A stretch of DNA of 64,000 nt from CAJBNH01 sp964447285 (GCA_964447285.1 CAYURO010000009.1:99685-163684); one strand, 5' to 3'; numbered from the stretch's first letter, positions 44,023 to 52,671 are shown. Numbers and translations: made by a program. The notes: generated from the letters alone by a model not told the origin.

Positions 44023-44912
44023 GGGGTTCGCTCCCGTCGCAGCGACCAGCCCAGCACGCGGTCCACCAGCCCCTCGCACCACGGCACCAGCACCCGCAGC
44101 GGCCCGAGCCACCACGGCTGGATGCGGCGCGGGCGGTGGATCAACGCACGGCAGACGACGCGGGCGGCCTCGTCGGCGGTCATGCCGGGCATCTGGCCAT
44201 AGGCGGCGGTGGGGGCGCTCATGCGGGTGTGGACGAGACCCAAGTAGATGGAAGTACAAGCGATGCCGTGCTGACGCAGCTCGGGTCCCGCCGACCGCAA
44301 CCACACGTCGAAGGCGGCCTTGGCGGCGGTGTAGGCGGCCCAGCGCGGCGCGGACGGCAGGCGCACCCCCAGACTCTGGACACTGACGATGTGCCCTGTG
44401 CGTCTGTCCATCATGGCGGGCAGCAGGGCGAGCTGCAGCTGCACGGGCCCCAGGTAGTTCACGCCGATGGTCCTGCGAAAATCGTGGGGGCGATCCAGCG
44501 ATTGGGCAATCAGGCGGCGGATCGACTTGCCGGCGTTGTGCACGACCACGTCGACCTGCACGCCCTCGGCGGCCAGCTGTGCGGTGAAGGCGTCGACGCT
44601 GGCGGGGTCGGTCAGATCGACCTCGTAGGCGCGGGCACGGCCACCAAGCTCGTGCAGGTCCGAGGCCACCTTTTCGAGCTCGTCGAGACTGCGCGCCGCC
44701 AGCAGCAGATCCGCCCCGGCCACGCCCAGTTGCAGCGCAAGTGCCCGGCCGATGCCGAACGACGCCCCCGTGATCAGCACGGTGCGGCCGCCGACGGCAT
44801 GATGCAGCGCGCGCAGGTCGGACGAGCCGCGCGGAGCCAGCAGGCGGGACAACAGCGGGTAGGGGCGGCGAGCGTTTTCGATGGGATACCTCGGCCGGTG
44901 ACGAGGCTGCAA
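44019..44912 (-). CDS. Short-chain dehydrogenase/reductase (SDR)
   Basis: A Rossmann-fold oxidoreductase of about 297 residues. The cofactor motif is TGASFGIG, the strand-4 motif is HNAGKS (NAG), the catalytic Ser is in VSVQSLG, and the YxxxK pair is in YTAAK. The C-terminal part, with RIQPWWLGPLRVLVPWC, is hydrophobic and could touch the membrane, as in lipid-acting SDRs. The start is uncertain: TTG 44912, 15 nt after the guaD stop, is chosen; TTG 44852 is possible and no ATG is available before the fold. The substrate is unknown. The gene overlaps the acyl-AMP ligase gene downstream. Confidence 0.85.
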   Translation of the reverse strand: MQPRHRPRYPIENARRPYPLLSRLLAPRGSSDLRALHHAVGGRTVLITGASFGIGRALALQLGVAGADLLLAARSLDELEKVASDLHELGGRARAYEVDLTDPASVDAFTAQLAAEGVQVDVVVHNAGKSIRRLIAQSLDRPHDFRRTIGVNYLGPVQLQLALLPAMMDRRTGHIVSVQSLGVRLPSAPRWAAYTAAKAAFDVWLRSAGPELRQHGIACTSIYLGLVHTRMSAPTAAYGQMPGMTADEAARVVCRALIHRPRRIQPWWLGPLRVLVPWCEGLVDRVLGWSLRRERTP

Positions 44913-44926
44913 GCATAGCGCCTGCG

Positions 44927-45418
44927 TCAGTACGCCGTCTTGTCCGACTTGGCGACCCACTCGGCAAAGGGCTTGCGACAAGCGTCGGCGTCCAGACACT
45001 CCCAGCGAATCAGCGGCGTCTGGTACGGCGACTCCAGCGCTTTGTAAAACGCCTCGTCGTCAAAGCCGATGGCGCGGGCGTCCTCTTTGCTGGCGCCGTA
45101 GTGCACCTTGGGGATGCGCGCCCACAGGATGGCGCCCAGGCACATGGGACAGGGCTCGCTGGTCGTGTAGATGTCGCAATCAGACAGGTCGAAGCGCCCC
45201 AGCTTCCTGGCCGCCTTGCGGATCGCCGTCATCTCGGCGTGCGAGGTCGGGTCGTTGGTCTTGACCACCAGATTGTGGCCACGGGCGATGATCCGGCCGT
45301 TCTGGACGATCACGGCGCCAAACGGACCACCGTGACCGCGCAGGATGCCCTTGCGCGCTTCGGTCAGGGCTGCGCGAATGAACTTGTCCAACGGGGTTCC
45401 TTTGCGCCGTGCAGGCAT
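44927..45418 (-). CDS. guaD: Guanine deaminase (CMP/dCMP-type deaminase fold)
   Basis: A 163-residue zinc hydrolase. The zinc and catalytic motifs are HAE (His60, Glu62) and PCPMC (Cys90, Cys93). The surrounding text (DPTSHAEMTAIRKAA, TTSEPCPMCLGAILWA and the extended C-terminal tail ending in Tyr) resembles Bacillus GuaD more than the tRNA deaminase TadA. GuaD turns guanine into xanthine, the substrate of XdhAB encoded downstream in the same direction. TadA cannot be fully excluded without a search. Start ATG 45418 is very close to a promoter, so the mRNA may be almost leaderless. Confidence 0.8.
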   Translation of the reverse strand: MPARRKGTPLDKFIRAALTEARKGILRGHGGPFGAVIVQNGRIIARGHNLVVKTNDPTSHAEMTAIRKAARKLGRFDLSDCDIYTTSEPCPMCLGAILWARIPKVHYGASKEDARAIGFDDEAFYKALESPYQTPLIRWECLDADACRKPFAEWVAKSDKTAY

Positions 45419-45431
45419 GGGGGGCGCGGCG

Positions 45432-45460
45432 GGTGTACGATGCAAGCCCAGCCTCGTCAA
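45432..45460 (-). promoter_or_regulatory. Sigma70-type promoter for guaD, near-leaderless
   Basis: TTGACG (45460-45455), 17-nt spacer, TACACC (45437-45432) on the minus strand. The predicted transcription start near 45425 is only about 7 nt before the guaD ATG at 45418, and no ribosome site is present there. Confidence 0.5.
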
Positions 45461-45481
45461 CGCGCCAAGCCTCCATCGGGC

Positions 45482-47413
45482 CTACGTGTCGCGGTTTCCC
45501 AACGCAAGCAGCACGCGCCGCGCCACTTCGGGGCCGATGCCTGGCACCGCCGCCACCGCCGCGTGGTCGGCCTGGGCAATCCCCTTCAGCGACCCGAACG
45601 CCGTCAGCAGCGCCTTCTTGCGCGCCGCGCCCACGCCGGGGATGGCGTCCAGCGTGCTCGTCAGCTGCCGGGTCTGGCGGCGCTTGCGGTGAAACGTGAT
45701 CGCCACCCGGTGCGCCTCGTCGCGCAGCTGCACCAGCAGGTACAGCTCGTTGGAATTCTGCGGCAGCACCAGAGCGTTCTTGATGCCGGGCAGGAACACG
45801 CGCTCGTCACTGTGCTGGCTCGTCCCCAGATCGTCGCCGTCCAGCGTCCGCGCCTTGGCCAGCGAGGCAAGCTCGACGTCGTGGATGCCCAGATCGGCCA
45901 TCACCTGTTGCGCCATCTTGAGTTGCCCACGCCCACCGTCGACCAGCACCAGATCCGGCCGCGGCCCGCCCGAGTCTTGCGCGCGGCGAAACCGGCGGTC
46001 CAGCACCTCGGTCATCATCGCGAAGTCGTTGGGCGTCTCCATCGAACGGATCGCGAACGTGCGGTACTCGCGCGGGGCCATCTCGGCGTCCAGCGCCACC
46101 GACATCGAGCCGACCGCGTCGGTGCCCGAGATGTTGCTGATGTCGTAGCACTCGATACGCCGCGGCAGGTTCAGCAGGTGCAGCCGCCGCTGCAACCCCG
46201 CCAGCGTGGCCTGGGCCGAGGCCGACGCCCGCACCTGATCCTCGAAGGCCTGCTTGGCGTTGTCGTGCGCCATCGCCGTCAGCCGCGCCTTCATCCCGCG
46301 CTGCGGCACCGTGACCTCGACCGCCGCCTTGGGCACCGCACTGCCGTCCAACGCCGCGCGGCTTTTGCGCAAGTCGGTCAGCCACTCGGCCAGCGCGTCG
46401 TCGCCCGTCGACATGGGCAGCAGCACCTCGTCGGGCACGGGCAGACCTCGATCGTACAGTTGGCTGGCGAACCCCTCGATCACCTCGCCGTCTGGGAACT
46501 CCTGGTCGCGCAACACGAAACCCTGGCTGCCCAGCAGCACGCCCTCGCGGAACGTCAGCACGGCCACCGCCGCGCGCGCCCCTTCGCGGTACATCCCCAG
46601 CGCGTCGATCGATCGGCGTTGATTCAGCAGATTCACGTGCTGCTGCTCCAGACTCTGCTCCAACGCGAGGATCTGGTCGCGGTTGCGCGCCGCCTGCTCG
46701 TAGTGTTCGTCGGCCGCCGCTTGTTGCATCCGCGCTCGCAGCCGATCCAACAGCTCGCCGCGCCGACCCGACAAGAACAGCGTCACGTCGCGCACATGCG
46801 CCTGGTACTCCGCCACCGGCACGGGCAACACGCAAGGGCCGGGACAGCGGCCGATCTGATGCTCCAGGCACGGCCGAATGCGGTTGCGAAACACGGCGTC
46901 GGTACAGGTGCGCAGCTGAAAGTGGCGGTTGATCTGCGCGATGGCCGCACGCGCCGAGCTGGCCGACGCATAGGGACCGAAGTACTGCGCGTCGTCGCGG
47001 GCGGGCTTGCGAACGACTTCGAGCCGAGGAAAGTCTTGGTCCGACGCGATCCGCAGGTGCAGGAAGCGCTTGTCGTCCTTCAGCCGGACGTTGAAGCGGG
47101 GCTGGTGCTCCTTGATCAGCTCGTTCTCGAGCAGCAGCGCGGCCTTCTCGGTCGGCGTCAGCACCAGATCGATGCTGCCAAGCACGTGGTGCAGCAGGTG
47201 GACGAAGAAGCGGTTGTCCTGCCCCGACGCGTACTGCCGCAACCGGGTGCGCAGGCTGGCCGCCTTGCCGACGTAGCAGACCACGCCGTTGCGGTCGCGC
47301 ATCAGGTACACGCCGGGACGGTCGGGGGCGCTGCGCAGTCGCTCGTCGAAGTCGAATTCGCGGCGGATGGGGTCGGCGACGGCACCGGGCAGGGCCGCGT
47401 CGTCCAATTCCAT
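45482..47413 (-). CDS. uvrC: Excinuclease ABC subunit C (UvrC)
   Basis: UvrC makes both incisions in nucleotide excision repair. The 643-residue protein has the GIY-YIG nuclease for the 3' cut at the N-terminus (RPGVYLMRD, VCYVGKAASLRTRLRQY), a UVR motif (AARNRDQILALEQSL), the RNase H-like domain for the 5' cut (IECYDISNISGTDAVGSM, LVLVDGGRGQL) and tandem helix-hairpin-helix repeats at the end (IPGVGAARKKALL, VPGIGPEVARRVL). ATG 47413 is chosen as the only ATG shortly before the GIY domain; the open frame extends further upstream but is Pro/Arg-rich and not conserved-looking. Confidence 0.97.
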   Translation of the reverse strand: MELDDAALPGAVADPIRREFDFDERLRSAPDRPGVYLMRDRNGVVCYVGKAASLRTRLRQYASGQDNRFFVHLLHHVLGSIDLVLTPTEKAALLLENELIKEHQPRFNVRLKDDKRFLHLRIASDQDFPRLEVVRKPARDDAQYFGPYASASSARAAIAQINRHFQLRTCTDAVFRNRIRPCLEHQIGRCPGPCVLPVPVAEYQAHVRDVTLFLSGRRGELLDRLRARMQQAAADEHYEQAARNRDQILALEQSLEQQHVNLLNQRRSIDALGMYREGARAAVAVLTFREGVLLGSQGFVLRDQEFPDGEVIEGFASQLYDRGLPVPDEVLLPMSTGDDALAEWLTDLRKSRAALDGSAVPKAAVEVTVPQRGMKARLTAMAHDNAKQAFEDQVRASASAQATLAGLQRRLHLLNLPRRIECYDISNISGTDAVGSMSVALDAEMAPREYRTFAIRSMETPNDFAMMTEVLDRRFRRAQDSGGPRPDLVLVDGGRGQLKMAQQVMADLGIHDVELASLAKARTLDGDDLGTSQHSDERVFLPGIKNALVLPQNSNELYLLVQLRDEAHRVAITFHRKRRQTRQLTSTLDAIPGVGAARKKALLTAFGSLKGIAQADHAAVAAVPGIGPEVARRVLLALGNRDT

Positions 47414-47519
47414 TGTGTACGGGGAGACTTCGGCCGCCTTGTCTGGCGGGTCGGCAACGGCGCCGGGAGCGGACCGCGGCCGGCGAGGAAGGCCGGGCGG
47501 GTCCGCAGGCGTCGGAGAA

Positions 47520-49538
47520 CTACTTCTTCTGGCCGTCACCTGCGGGCTCGCTGGGCTTGGCGGCGGGCGCGGCAGGCGCCTTCTCGTTGATCTTGAATTC
47601 AATCGGCATCGACTCACCGGCAGCGGGGGCGGGCGCAGGCGCGGCGCCGGGCAGCTTCTTGAGTTCCTCAGCCTTGCGCGCGCGGTCCGCCTGCACTGCG
47701 GCGTTGAAGGCCTCGGTACGCGTCAGATCGCCGGCCTTCTCCGCCTGAGCGAACAGGGCGCCGACGTATGCGCGCCAGGCCTCCGTCTTGCGCACGAACA
47801 GCAGCTGACGGCCCAGCGACTCGCGGCGCTTCTCGGCAGCGGCCTTGGCGTCCGCGTCGTTCTTCTCACCCGCCAGGCGCGCGACGTAATAGGTCTTGCC
47901 GTCCTCGGACTTGAAGACCTTGTCGGGCACCGGTGCCGCGGCCGTCAGCTTGTACGCCAGCGGCGCTAGCTCAGGCATCTTGCCCATGCCGGGGATGTCG
48001 TTCGGGTCGTCGGCGCGCGGGGGCAGGCCCAGCATCGCTTCCATGTCGCCCTGCAGCGCGTCCAAGGGGGACTTGCCGATGGCGCCCGACTCGGCGGCAA
48101 CCAGCGGACCGTCTTCCTTGCCGGTGCGCGCCTTGTTCCACGCCTTGGCGACGTCGATCAAGGGCTTCTTGGGGTCGGCCTTGGCAGCGGCCAGCACGCT
48201 CTTGGCAAGGTTCTCGAGCTCGGCGCCCGCGCGCTCCTTCTGCAAGATTTCCTTGGCCAATTCGCGCTGCACGGCCTCCATCGGCTTGACCGAACCCTCG
48301 ATCTTCTTCTCGACGGCCAGCACCCAGAAGCCCTGCTTGCCCTCGACGGGGCCGACCAGCGTGCCCTCGGCGGCGGCAGCGACGGCCTCGGCAACGGCCG
48401 GACCGAACGGCGTGCGCTCCAAGCCATCCTTGCCCAGGTCATCGACGAACTTGCCGCCCGAGTCCTTGGTGATGGCGTGCTCGGTCTTTTCTGTGGCGAC
48501 CTTGCTGAAGAACTGCAGCAGGCGCGCAGCCTTGTCGGCGGCATCGGTGATCTCGCTGGCCTTCTTGGGGTCGCCAGCGGGGGCAGCGGCGGCACCTTCG
48601 GCGGCGGGAGCGGCCGCGACGGCATCGAGGGCCACTTCGCCATTCCAAGCCTTGTCCAGATCGGCGCGGATGGCCTGGGCGGCGTCCTTGGTCGAGGCCT
48701 GAATGCCGCGAACATTGTACTTGGCCTGCACGACATAGGCCTCGCCCTTTGCGTCGTAGGCCTTCTTCAGGTCCTCAGCGTGGGCCGGGATCCAGAGGTC
48801 GGCATCGGCGTCGGCGATCTCAACGGCGGAAGCGGCCGTGTCGGCATCCAGCGAGACGAACTCGAAGCGCGGGCGCTGGCTGTCGGCAGCTTCCAGCGAG
48901 GTGATCTCGACGGGCGAGACGGTCACGCCGCCCGTGACGATCTGCACCATCTTGTCACGCAGGATCTCGCGGCGCAGGAACTGCTCCAGACCGGACTTGG
49001 AGGTCTCGAGGCGACGGCGCACGAAGATCTCGTACTTGCGCGGGTCGATGGCGCCGTTGTCGTCGGTCAGGGAATCGCCAAACACCTTCTCGAGCGCCAG
49101 CACGCGGCGGGCAAGCTCCTTGTCGCTGACGCCCAAGCCCTGCTTGTGGGCCTCTCGGGCGACCAGCACGGACTCGATCAGCTCTTCCAACACCTTCTCG
49201 AGCTTGCTGGGCGGCGGACCGTTCTCGAACGGCGTGAACACCGCAAGCTCAGGCGCGACGCCGGAAAACGGAAGGCGCATGCCAGCATAGCGGGTCTCGG
49301 CCTGCATCTTCTCGTAGCCGGTGGCGCCCTGCGGCGCGGGGTCGGGCGTCAGCGACATGGCGAGGCTGAGCTCTCGCGTGTCGATGTTCGTCCCGGCGAC
49401 CTCGGCCATCACCTCGACGTTCTGGCCCTGCTGGACCGGCCCGCCCGTGTTGAAGGTGAAGAGGAACACGGCGATCAGGATGCCGAACAGCACGTAAATG
49501 AGCGTGGATCGGCTGCTCTTGCGGAAGATGTCGAGCAT
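47520..49538 (-). CDS. PpiD/SurA-like peptidyl-prolyl isomerase, membrane-anchored
   Basis: A 672-residue inner-membrane chaperone. The N-terminal segment FRKSSRSTLIYVLFGILI is the typical PpiD start, with one membrane helix (about 13-31). The SurA_N-like helical region (about 45-210, with LIESVLVAREAHKQGLGVSD) and a long C-terminal periplasmic part follow. A rotamase core is partly visible (GQFF-like sequences are replaced by KQGFWVLAVEKKIEG). The C-tail is Ala/Pro-rich. PpiD assists proteins leaving SecYEG; it fits the SecDF-YajC genes in this window. The gene faces away from a histidine kinase gene across a gap with an inverted repeat. The catalytic activity is uncertain. Confidence 0.85.
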   Translation of the reverse strand: MLDIFRKSSRSTLIYVLFGILIAVFLFTFNTGGPVQQGQNVEVMAEVAGTNIDTRELSLAMSLTPDPAPQGATGYEKMQAETRYAGMRLPFSGVAPELAVFTPFENGPPPSKLEKVLEELIESVLVAREAHKQGLGVSDKELARRVLALEKVFGDSLTDDNGAIDPRKYEIFVRRRLETSKSGLEQFLRREILRDKMVQIVTGGVTVSPVEITSLEAADSQRPRFEFVSLDADTAASAVEIADADADLWIPAHAEDLKKAYDAKGEAYVVQAKYNVRGIQASTKDAAQAIRADLDKAWNGEVALDAVAAAPAAEGAAAAPAGDPKKASEITDAADKAARLLQFFSKVATEKTEHAITKDSGGKFVDDLGKDGLERTPFGPAVAEAVAAAAEGTLVGPVEGKQGFWVLAVEKKIEGSVKPMEAVQRELAKEILQKERAGAELENLAKSVLAAAKADPKKPLIDVAKAWNKARTGKEDGPLVAAESGAIGKSPLDALQGDMEAMLGLPPRADDPNDIPGMGKMPELAPLAYKLTAAAPVPDKVFKSEDGKTYYVARLAGEKNDADAKAAAEKRRESLGRQLLFVRKTEAWRAYVGALFAQAEKAGDLTRTEAFNAAVQADRARKAEELKKLPGAAPAPAPAAGESMPIEFKINEKAPAAPAAKPSEPAGDGQKK

Positions 49539-49599
49539 GGGGTGAAGGCTCCGTTTTTTCGTCGCCGGAATGCCACAGGGGCCCGGTGCGAGGCGCGGC

Positions 49600-49628
49600 A
49601 TTCCAACAGCATTCTGCGGTCGGGTCAA
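49600..49628 (-). promoter_or_regulatory. Sigma70-type promoter for the ppiD-like gene
   Basis: TTGACC (49628-49623), 17-nt spacer, TGGAAT (49605-49600) on the minus strand. The predicted start near 49593 gives a leader of about 55 nt. The -35 hexamer overlaps the left end of the inverted repeat at 49626-49649. Confidence 0.5.
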
Positions 49629-49649
49629 CCTTGCTGGTCCGCAAGGTTG
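49626..49649. promoter_or_regulatory. Perfect 9-bp inverted repeat, candidate operator
   Basis: CAACCTTGC (49626-49634) and GCAAGGTTG (49641-49649) are perfect reverse complements with a 6-nt spacer. The site lies in the 133-bp gap between the ppiD-like gene (minus) and the histidine kinase gene (plus), overlapping the ppiD -35 and about 23 bp before the kinase ATG. There is no U-tract, so a terminator is unlikely. It is a good candidate for binding by a dimeric regulator. Confidence 0.5.
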
Positions 49650-49671
49650 CATTGGGTTAGGCTCCGCGGCC

Positions 49672-51327
49672 ATGTCCGGCCTCACCGATCGCCCCCCCAC
49701 CGCCAACCGCATGTCGCTGTCGACGCGCATCTTCCTGGCCTTTTCGGTCATGGTGGCGTGCTCTGGGGCCGCGTCGTTTTACGGAATTGCCGCCGTGACC
49801 TCGCTGCGACACGAGCTGGGGTTCCTGCGTCAACGTGCCCTGCCCATGCTGGACGACATGCGCCGTTCTGGAACGGAGTTGCGTGGCTTCGACGAGGCCT
49901 TGCAGCGTGCGGCACCCCACGATCTGGAGTGGGTGGTGCGGTTCGTGCCCAACGCCAAGCCCTATCCGCGCGTGGACCGGATTCTCGCGCGCACCCGCGC
50001 GCTGCGCGACTCGAGCGAACCGCCTCGCCTAGCCCGCCTGCTCGCCAGCCAGCCGTTGCCGTTGCCGGTGCTGGACTCGCGGCTGGCGGCCCTGCGCGGG
50101 GCGACCGACACGTTGGCGCGCATGGCGCAGGACAAGGAGCTGGTGGCGGCCGTGGGCGGCTTTGCGGGGGCCAAGAACGACGCCCAGGCGTTCGATGGCT
50201 TGGTGGCGGGGCTGCAGCGGGCCATCACCGAGCGCAGGCTGACGGACGCGGCGCGGATCGTGGTCGAGATCCGCCGCATGATCCGCCATGTGCACGGTGC
50301 GTTGGGCATGGTCGAGCGGGATTTCGAGCAGACGCTGGACGCCCGCTTCGAAGAAGCCGAACGGTCGGAGTCGCGCCTGTCGGTGCTGGTGCCGCTGACG
50401 TCGGTGCTGGCGCTGGTGATCTCGATCGGCATGCTGCTGGCGATGCTGGCGACGTTGCGGCCGATGACGGCGCTGACAGACGTGGTGCGACGGTTCGCGG
50501 GCGGCGACCGCAAGGCGCGGGCGGCGACGGTCGGTGCCGCCGAGATCGGCACGCTGGCGCACGAGTGGAACCGGATGGCCGACTCGCTGGCGCTGCGCGA
50601 GGCGGAACTGGGGGCGCAACGTGAGGACATGGCGCGATCGGAACGGCTGGCGGCGCTGGGCCACATGGCCGCACGGATGGCCCATGAAGTTCGCAACCCT
50701 CTGAGTTCCATCGGTTTAAACGCCGAGCTCCTGGACGAGGAGCTGGGGCGCGGACCGCAGCTGGACGCCGCGGAGGCGCGGGGGCTGGTGCGGTCGATCA
50801 GTGACGAGGTCGAGCGGTTGCGTGGAGTGACCGAGCGCTACCTGGACCGCGCCCGACCGCCCCAGGGCGAGCCACGCCGGCTGGACGCATCTGAGATCGT
50901 CAGGAGTCTCGCGGACTTCGTGCGCAGCGAGCTCGAGCGTCGCGGGGTAACGGCCCACCTGGAGCTCGCCCCGGGCGTGATGGTCGAGGCCGACCCGTCG
51001 CTGGTCCGGCAGGCACTGTGGAATCTGGTGCGCAATGCGTGGGAAGCGATGCCCGGCGGCGGCGACCTGTGGCTGGAGGTCAGCGTGCGTCGCAGCGGCA
51101 GCGGCGAACCGACGGCGGTGCTGGCGATCGAGGACAGCGGCCTTGGCGTTCCGGAGGCCCAGCGCGAGACGATCTTTCAGCCGTTCACGACCACCAAGGA
51201 TCGGGGCACGGGCATCGGCCTTGCGTTGGTGCGCGAAGTGGCGACGGCCCACCGGGGGCGGATCGAGCTGGTGACTGGGCGGCACGGGTCGGGAGCACGG
51301 TTCGAGCTGGAGCTGCCACAGGGCTGA
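49672..51327 (+). CDS. Orphan membrane sensor histidine kinase
   Basis: A 551-residue histidine kinase. Transmembrane helices at about 18-42 and 240-262 enclose a helical periplasmic sensor of about 195 residues. A HAMP domain (about 263-315) precedes the H-box MAHEVRNPLSSIGLN (His338), and the ATPase domain has the N-box NLVRNAWEAMPGG, the G1 box EDSGLGVP and the G2 box GTGIGLALV. The short HisKA with HEVRNP resembles NtrB/ZraS-type kinases that work with sigma54 activators. No response regulator is adjacent, so the partner is elsewhere. The stop is 9 bp from the convergent lipoprotein gene. ATG 49672 fits the first helix; no clear ribosome site is visible. Confidence 0.93.
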   Translation: MSGLTDRPPTANRMSLSTRIFLAFSVMVACSGAASFYGIAAVTSLRHELGFLRQRALPMLDDMRRSGTELRGFDEALQRAAPHDLEWVVRFVPNAKPYPRVDRILARTRALRDSSEPPRLARLLASQPLPLPVLDSRLAALRGATDTLARMAQDKELVAAVGGFAGAKNDAQAFDGLVAGLQRAITERRLTDAARIVVEIRRMIRHVHGALGMVERDFEQTLDARFEEAERSESRLSVLVPLTSVLALVISIGMLLAMLATLRPMTALTDVVRRFAGGDRKARAATVGAAEIGTLAHEWNRMADSLALREAELGAQREDMARSERLAALGHMAARMAHEVRNPLSSIGLNAELLDEELGRGPQLDAAEARGLVRSISDEVERLRGVTERYLDRARPPQGEPRRLDASEIVRSLADFVRSELERRGVTAHLELAPGVMVEADPSLVRQALWNLVRNAWEAMPGGGDLWLEVSVRRSGSGEPTAVLAIEDSGLGVPEAQRETIFQPFTTTKDRGTGIGLALVREVATAHRGRIELVTGRHGSGARFELELPQG

Positions 51328-51336
51328 CGGCTGCGG

Positions 51337-52596
51337 TCAAGGCATCTGCGTGGGCGCGCAGCTGGACACGCCGGCACCCGTGATCACGTACCCCGTGTTG
51401 GCGATGGCAAGCTTGGCCTGTCCCGTCACCGGATCCAGCTGCCACACCTGCGAGCTCGCCATCCCCGCGCCGCGGTAGAAGATGTAGAACTGCCCGCCCC
51501 ACGCCGCGAACGCCCATGCATTGACCGACGACATGTCCACGCCCTGGATCGGGAACACGTGCATCGACTTGCCCGTCCCCTTGTCGATCTGCCGCACCGA
51601 CGGCGGGCTGGACGACGGGAAGTAGCCCCACAGCTCGGCGAGACCGTTGCCGGTCAACTCCGGACTGCCGTTGCCCCCGTCCAGCGTGCCGACCTTGGTC
51701 ACCTGCAAATCGGGGAAGCCGATCTTGCCGAACAGCTGGCCCGTGGTGTTGGCGATGAACAGCGTCTCGGCCGGAGAGCCCACGCCATCGGACGCAAAGC
51801 CCATGCCGAAGGTGATGAACTTCTGTTGACCCGGCAGGTATCCGGTGGCCTGACAGCTCGCGTCCAACGTCGATACCTGGAACAGCTCGCCGCTGGAGTA
51901 GAGGACCCACGCATTGGCATCGTGATCGATCGCCATTGAAAACGGGGTATTGGCGTATTCGGCCGGACAGTCCAGCGGGCCGACGAGCTTGAAGGTCAGC
52001 AGGTCGGGCTGGAACTGCAGGAGCTCCATGTTCTGGGTCGAGACGTAGACCTGCTGCGTGCGCTCGTTGCAGTACCCGGGCGGCAGCGCCGTGTCCGGAC
52101 TCGCGTCCCATCCCGCATCTGACTCCGTGTCCACCGGGTTCCAGCCAGTATCGGCGTCAGAAACCGCATCGGTGTCGATGACTGCATCGCCATCGGAGAC
52201 CGCGTCCGTGTCAGAGACCGTGTCTGCCTCAGCAACCGTGTCTGCGTCAGCAACCGTGCCTGCGTCAGCAACCGTGTCGCCGTCGGAGGTCGTGTCGCCG
52301 TCGGAGGTCGTGTCGCCGTCGGAGGTCGTGTCGCCGTCGGAGGTCGTGTCGCCGTCGGTGATTGGGTCGGTGTCCGAGGTGCCGTCGGCATCGACAAGTC
52401 CTTCCTGCGCTTGGTCTTCTGTCGCGTCGGCGGCTGGAGTATCGGCCGCGTCGAGGCCGCGCCAAACGAAGCCGTCCGCCACGAAGTCGCCCGCGCCGTC
52501 ACTGTTCGGGGTGCTGCAGGCCGACAACGCCACGCACACCCAAACGGCGAGAACGCCATGCCGCGCGGGTCCCGATGCCTTTGCCGTGCCGAGCAT
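51337..52596 (-). CDS. Asp-rich repeat lipoprotein
   Basis: A 419-residue surface lipoprotein with lipobox ALSAC (Cys27). The mature N-terminus (about 50-170) is low-complexity and Asp-rich; four perfect DGDTTS units stand at 81-104 and are followed by degenerate six-residue relatives (ADTVAD-, SDTDAV-type). The C-terminal 250 residues are beta-rich, with phrases like QFYIFYRGAGM and ELWGYFPSSSP, as in beta-propeller-like surface proteins of Myxococcota. Asp-rich linkers of this sort are common in that group. ATG 52596 has GAGG about 8 nt upstream and a TTGACC promoter. The function is unknown. Confidence 0.75.
   Translation of the reverse strand: MLGTAKASGPARHGVLAVWVCVALSACSTPNSDGAGDFVADGFVWRGLDAADTPAADATEDQAQEGLVDADGTSDTDPITDGDTTSDGDTTSDGDTTSDGDTTSDGDTVADAGTVADADTVAEADTVSDTDAVSDGDAVIDTDAVSDADTGWNPVDTESDAGWDASPDTALPPGYCNERTQQVYVSTQNMELLQFQPDLLTFKLVGPLDCPAEYANTPFSMAIDHDANAWVLYSSGELFQVSTLDASCQATGYLPGQQKFITFGMGFASDGVGSPAETLFIANTTGQLFGKIGFPDLQVTKVGTLDGGNGSPELTGNGLAELWGYFPSSSPPSVRQIDKGTGKSMHVFPIQGVDMSSVNAWAFAAWGGQFYIFYRGAGMASSQVWQLDPVTGQAKLAIANTGYVITGAGVSSCAPTQMP
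52274..52363 (-). repeat. 18-bp tandem repeat inside the lipoprotein gene
   Basis: Units start at 52274, 52292, 52310 and 52328; all four are identical and a fifth, diverging copy begins at 52346. Each unit is six codons (DGDTTS on the coding strand). Related but imperfect 18-bp units continue on the low-coordinate side to about 52180. Copy number is likely to vary by slippage without changing the reading frame. Confidence 0.9.
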
Positions 52597-52642
52597 GTCC
52601 TGCGCCTCGCGTGCCGCGTCCTTGACGAACGCTGCCGAGCAG

Positions 52643-52671
52643 ACTGTGCCCGTCGGGTCTCTGCGGGTCAA
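52643..52671 (-). promoter_or_regulatory. Sigma70-type promoter for the Asp-rich lipoprotein
   Basis: TTGACC (52671-52666), 17-nt spacer, CACAGT (52648-52643) on the minus strand. The leader to ATG 52596 would be about 40 nt. The -10 is weak. The rest of the 157-bp gap to the helicase gene shows no other clear signal. Confidence 0.4.

Noticed and set aside
42379..44967. Single 862-codon frame suggesting an SDR-ligase fusion
   Set aside because: The N-terminal part is in the wrong frame for the SDR, whose motifs are in another frame (44019-44912). The ligase has its own start near 44022.
45101..47590. 829-codon plus-strand open frame opposite uvrC and guaD
   Set aside because: It spans two well-supported minus-strand genes and has the biased composition of a shadow frame.
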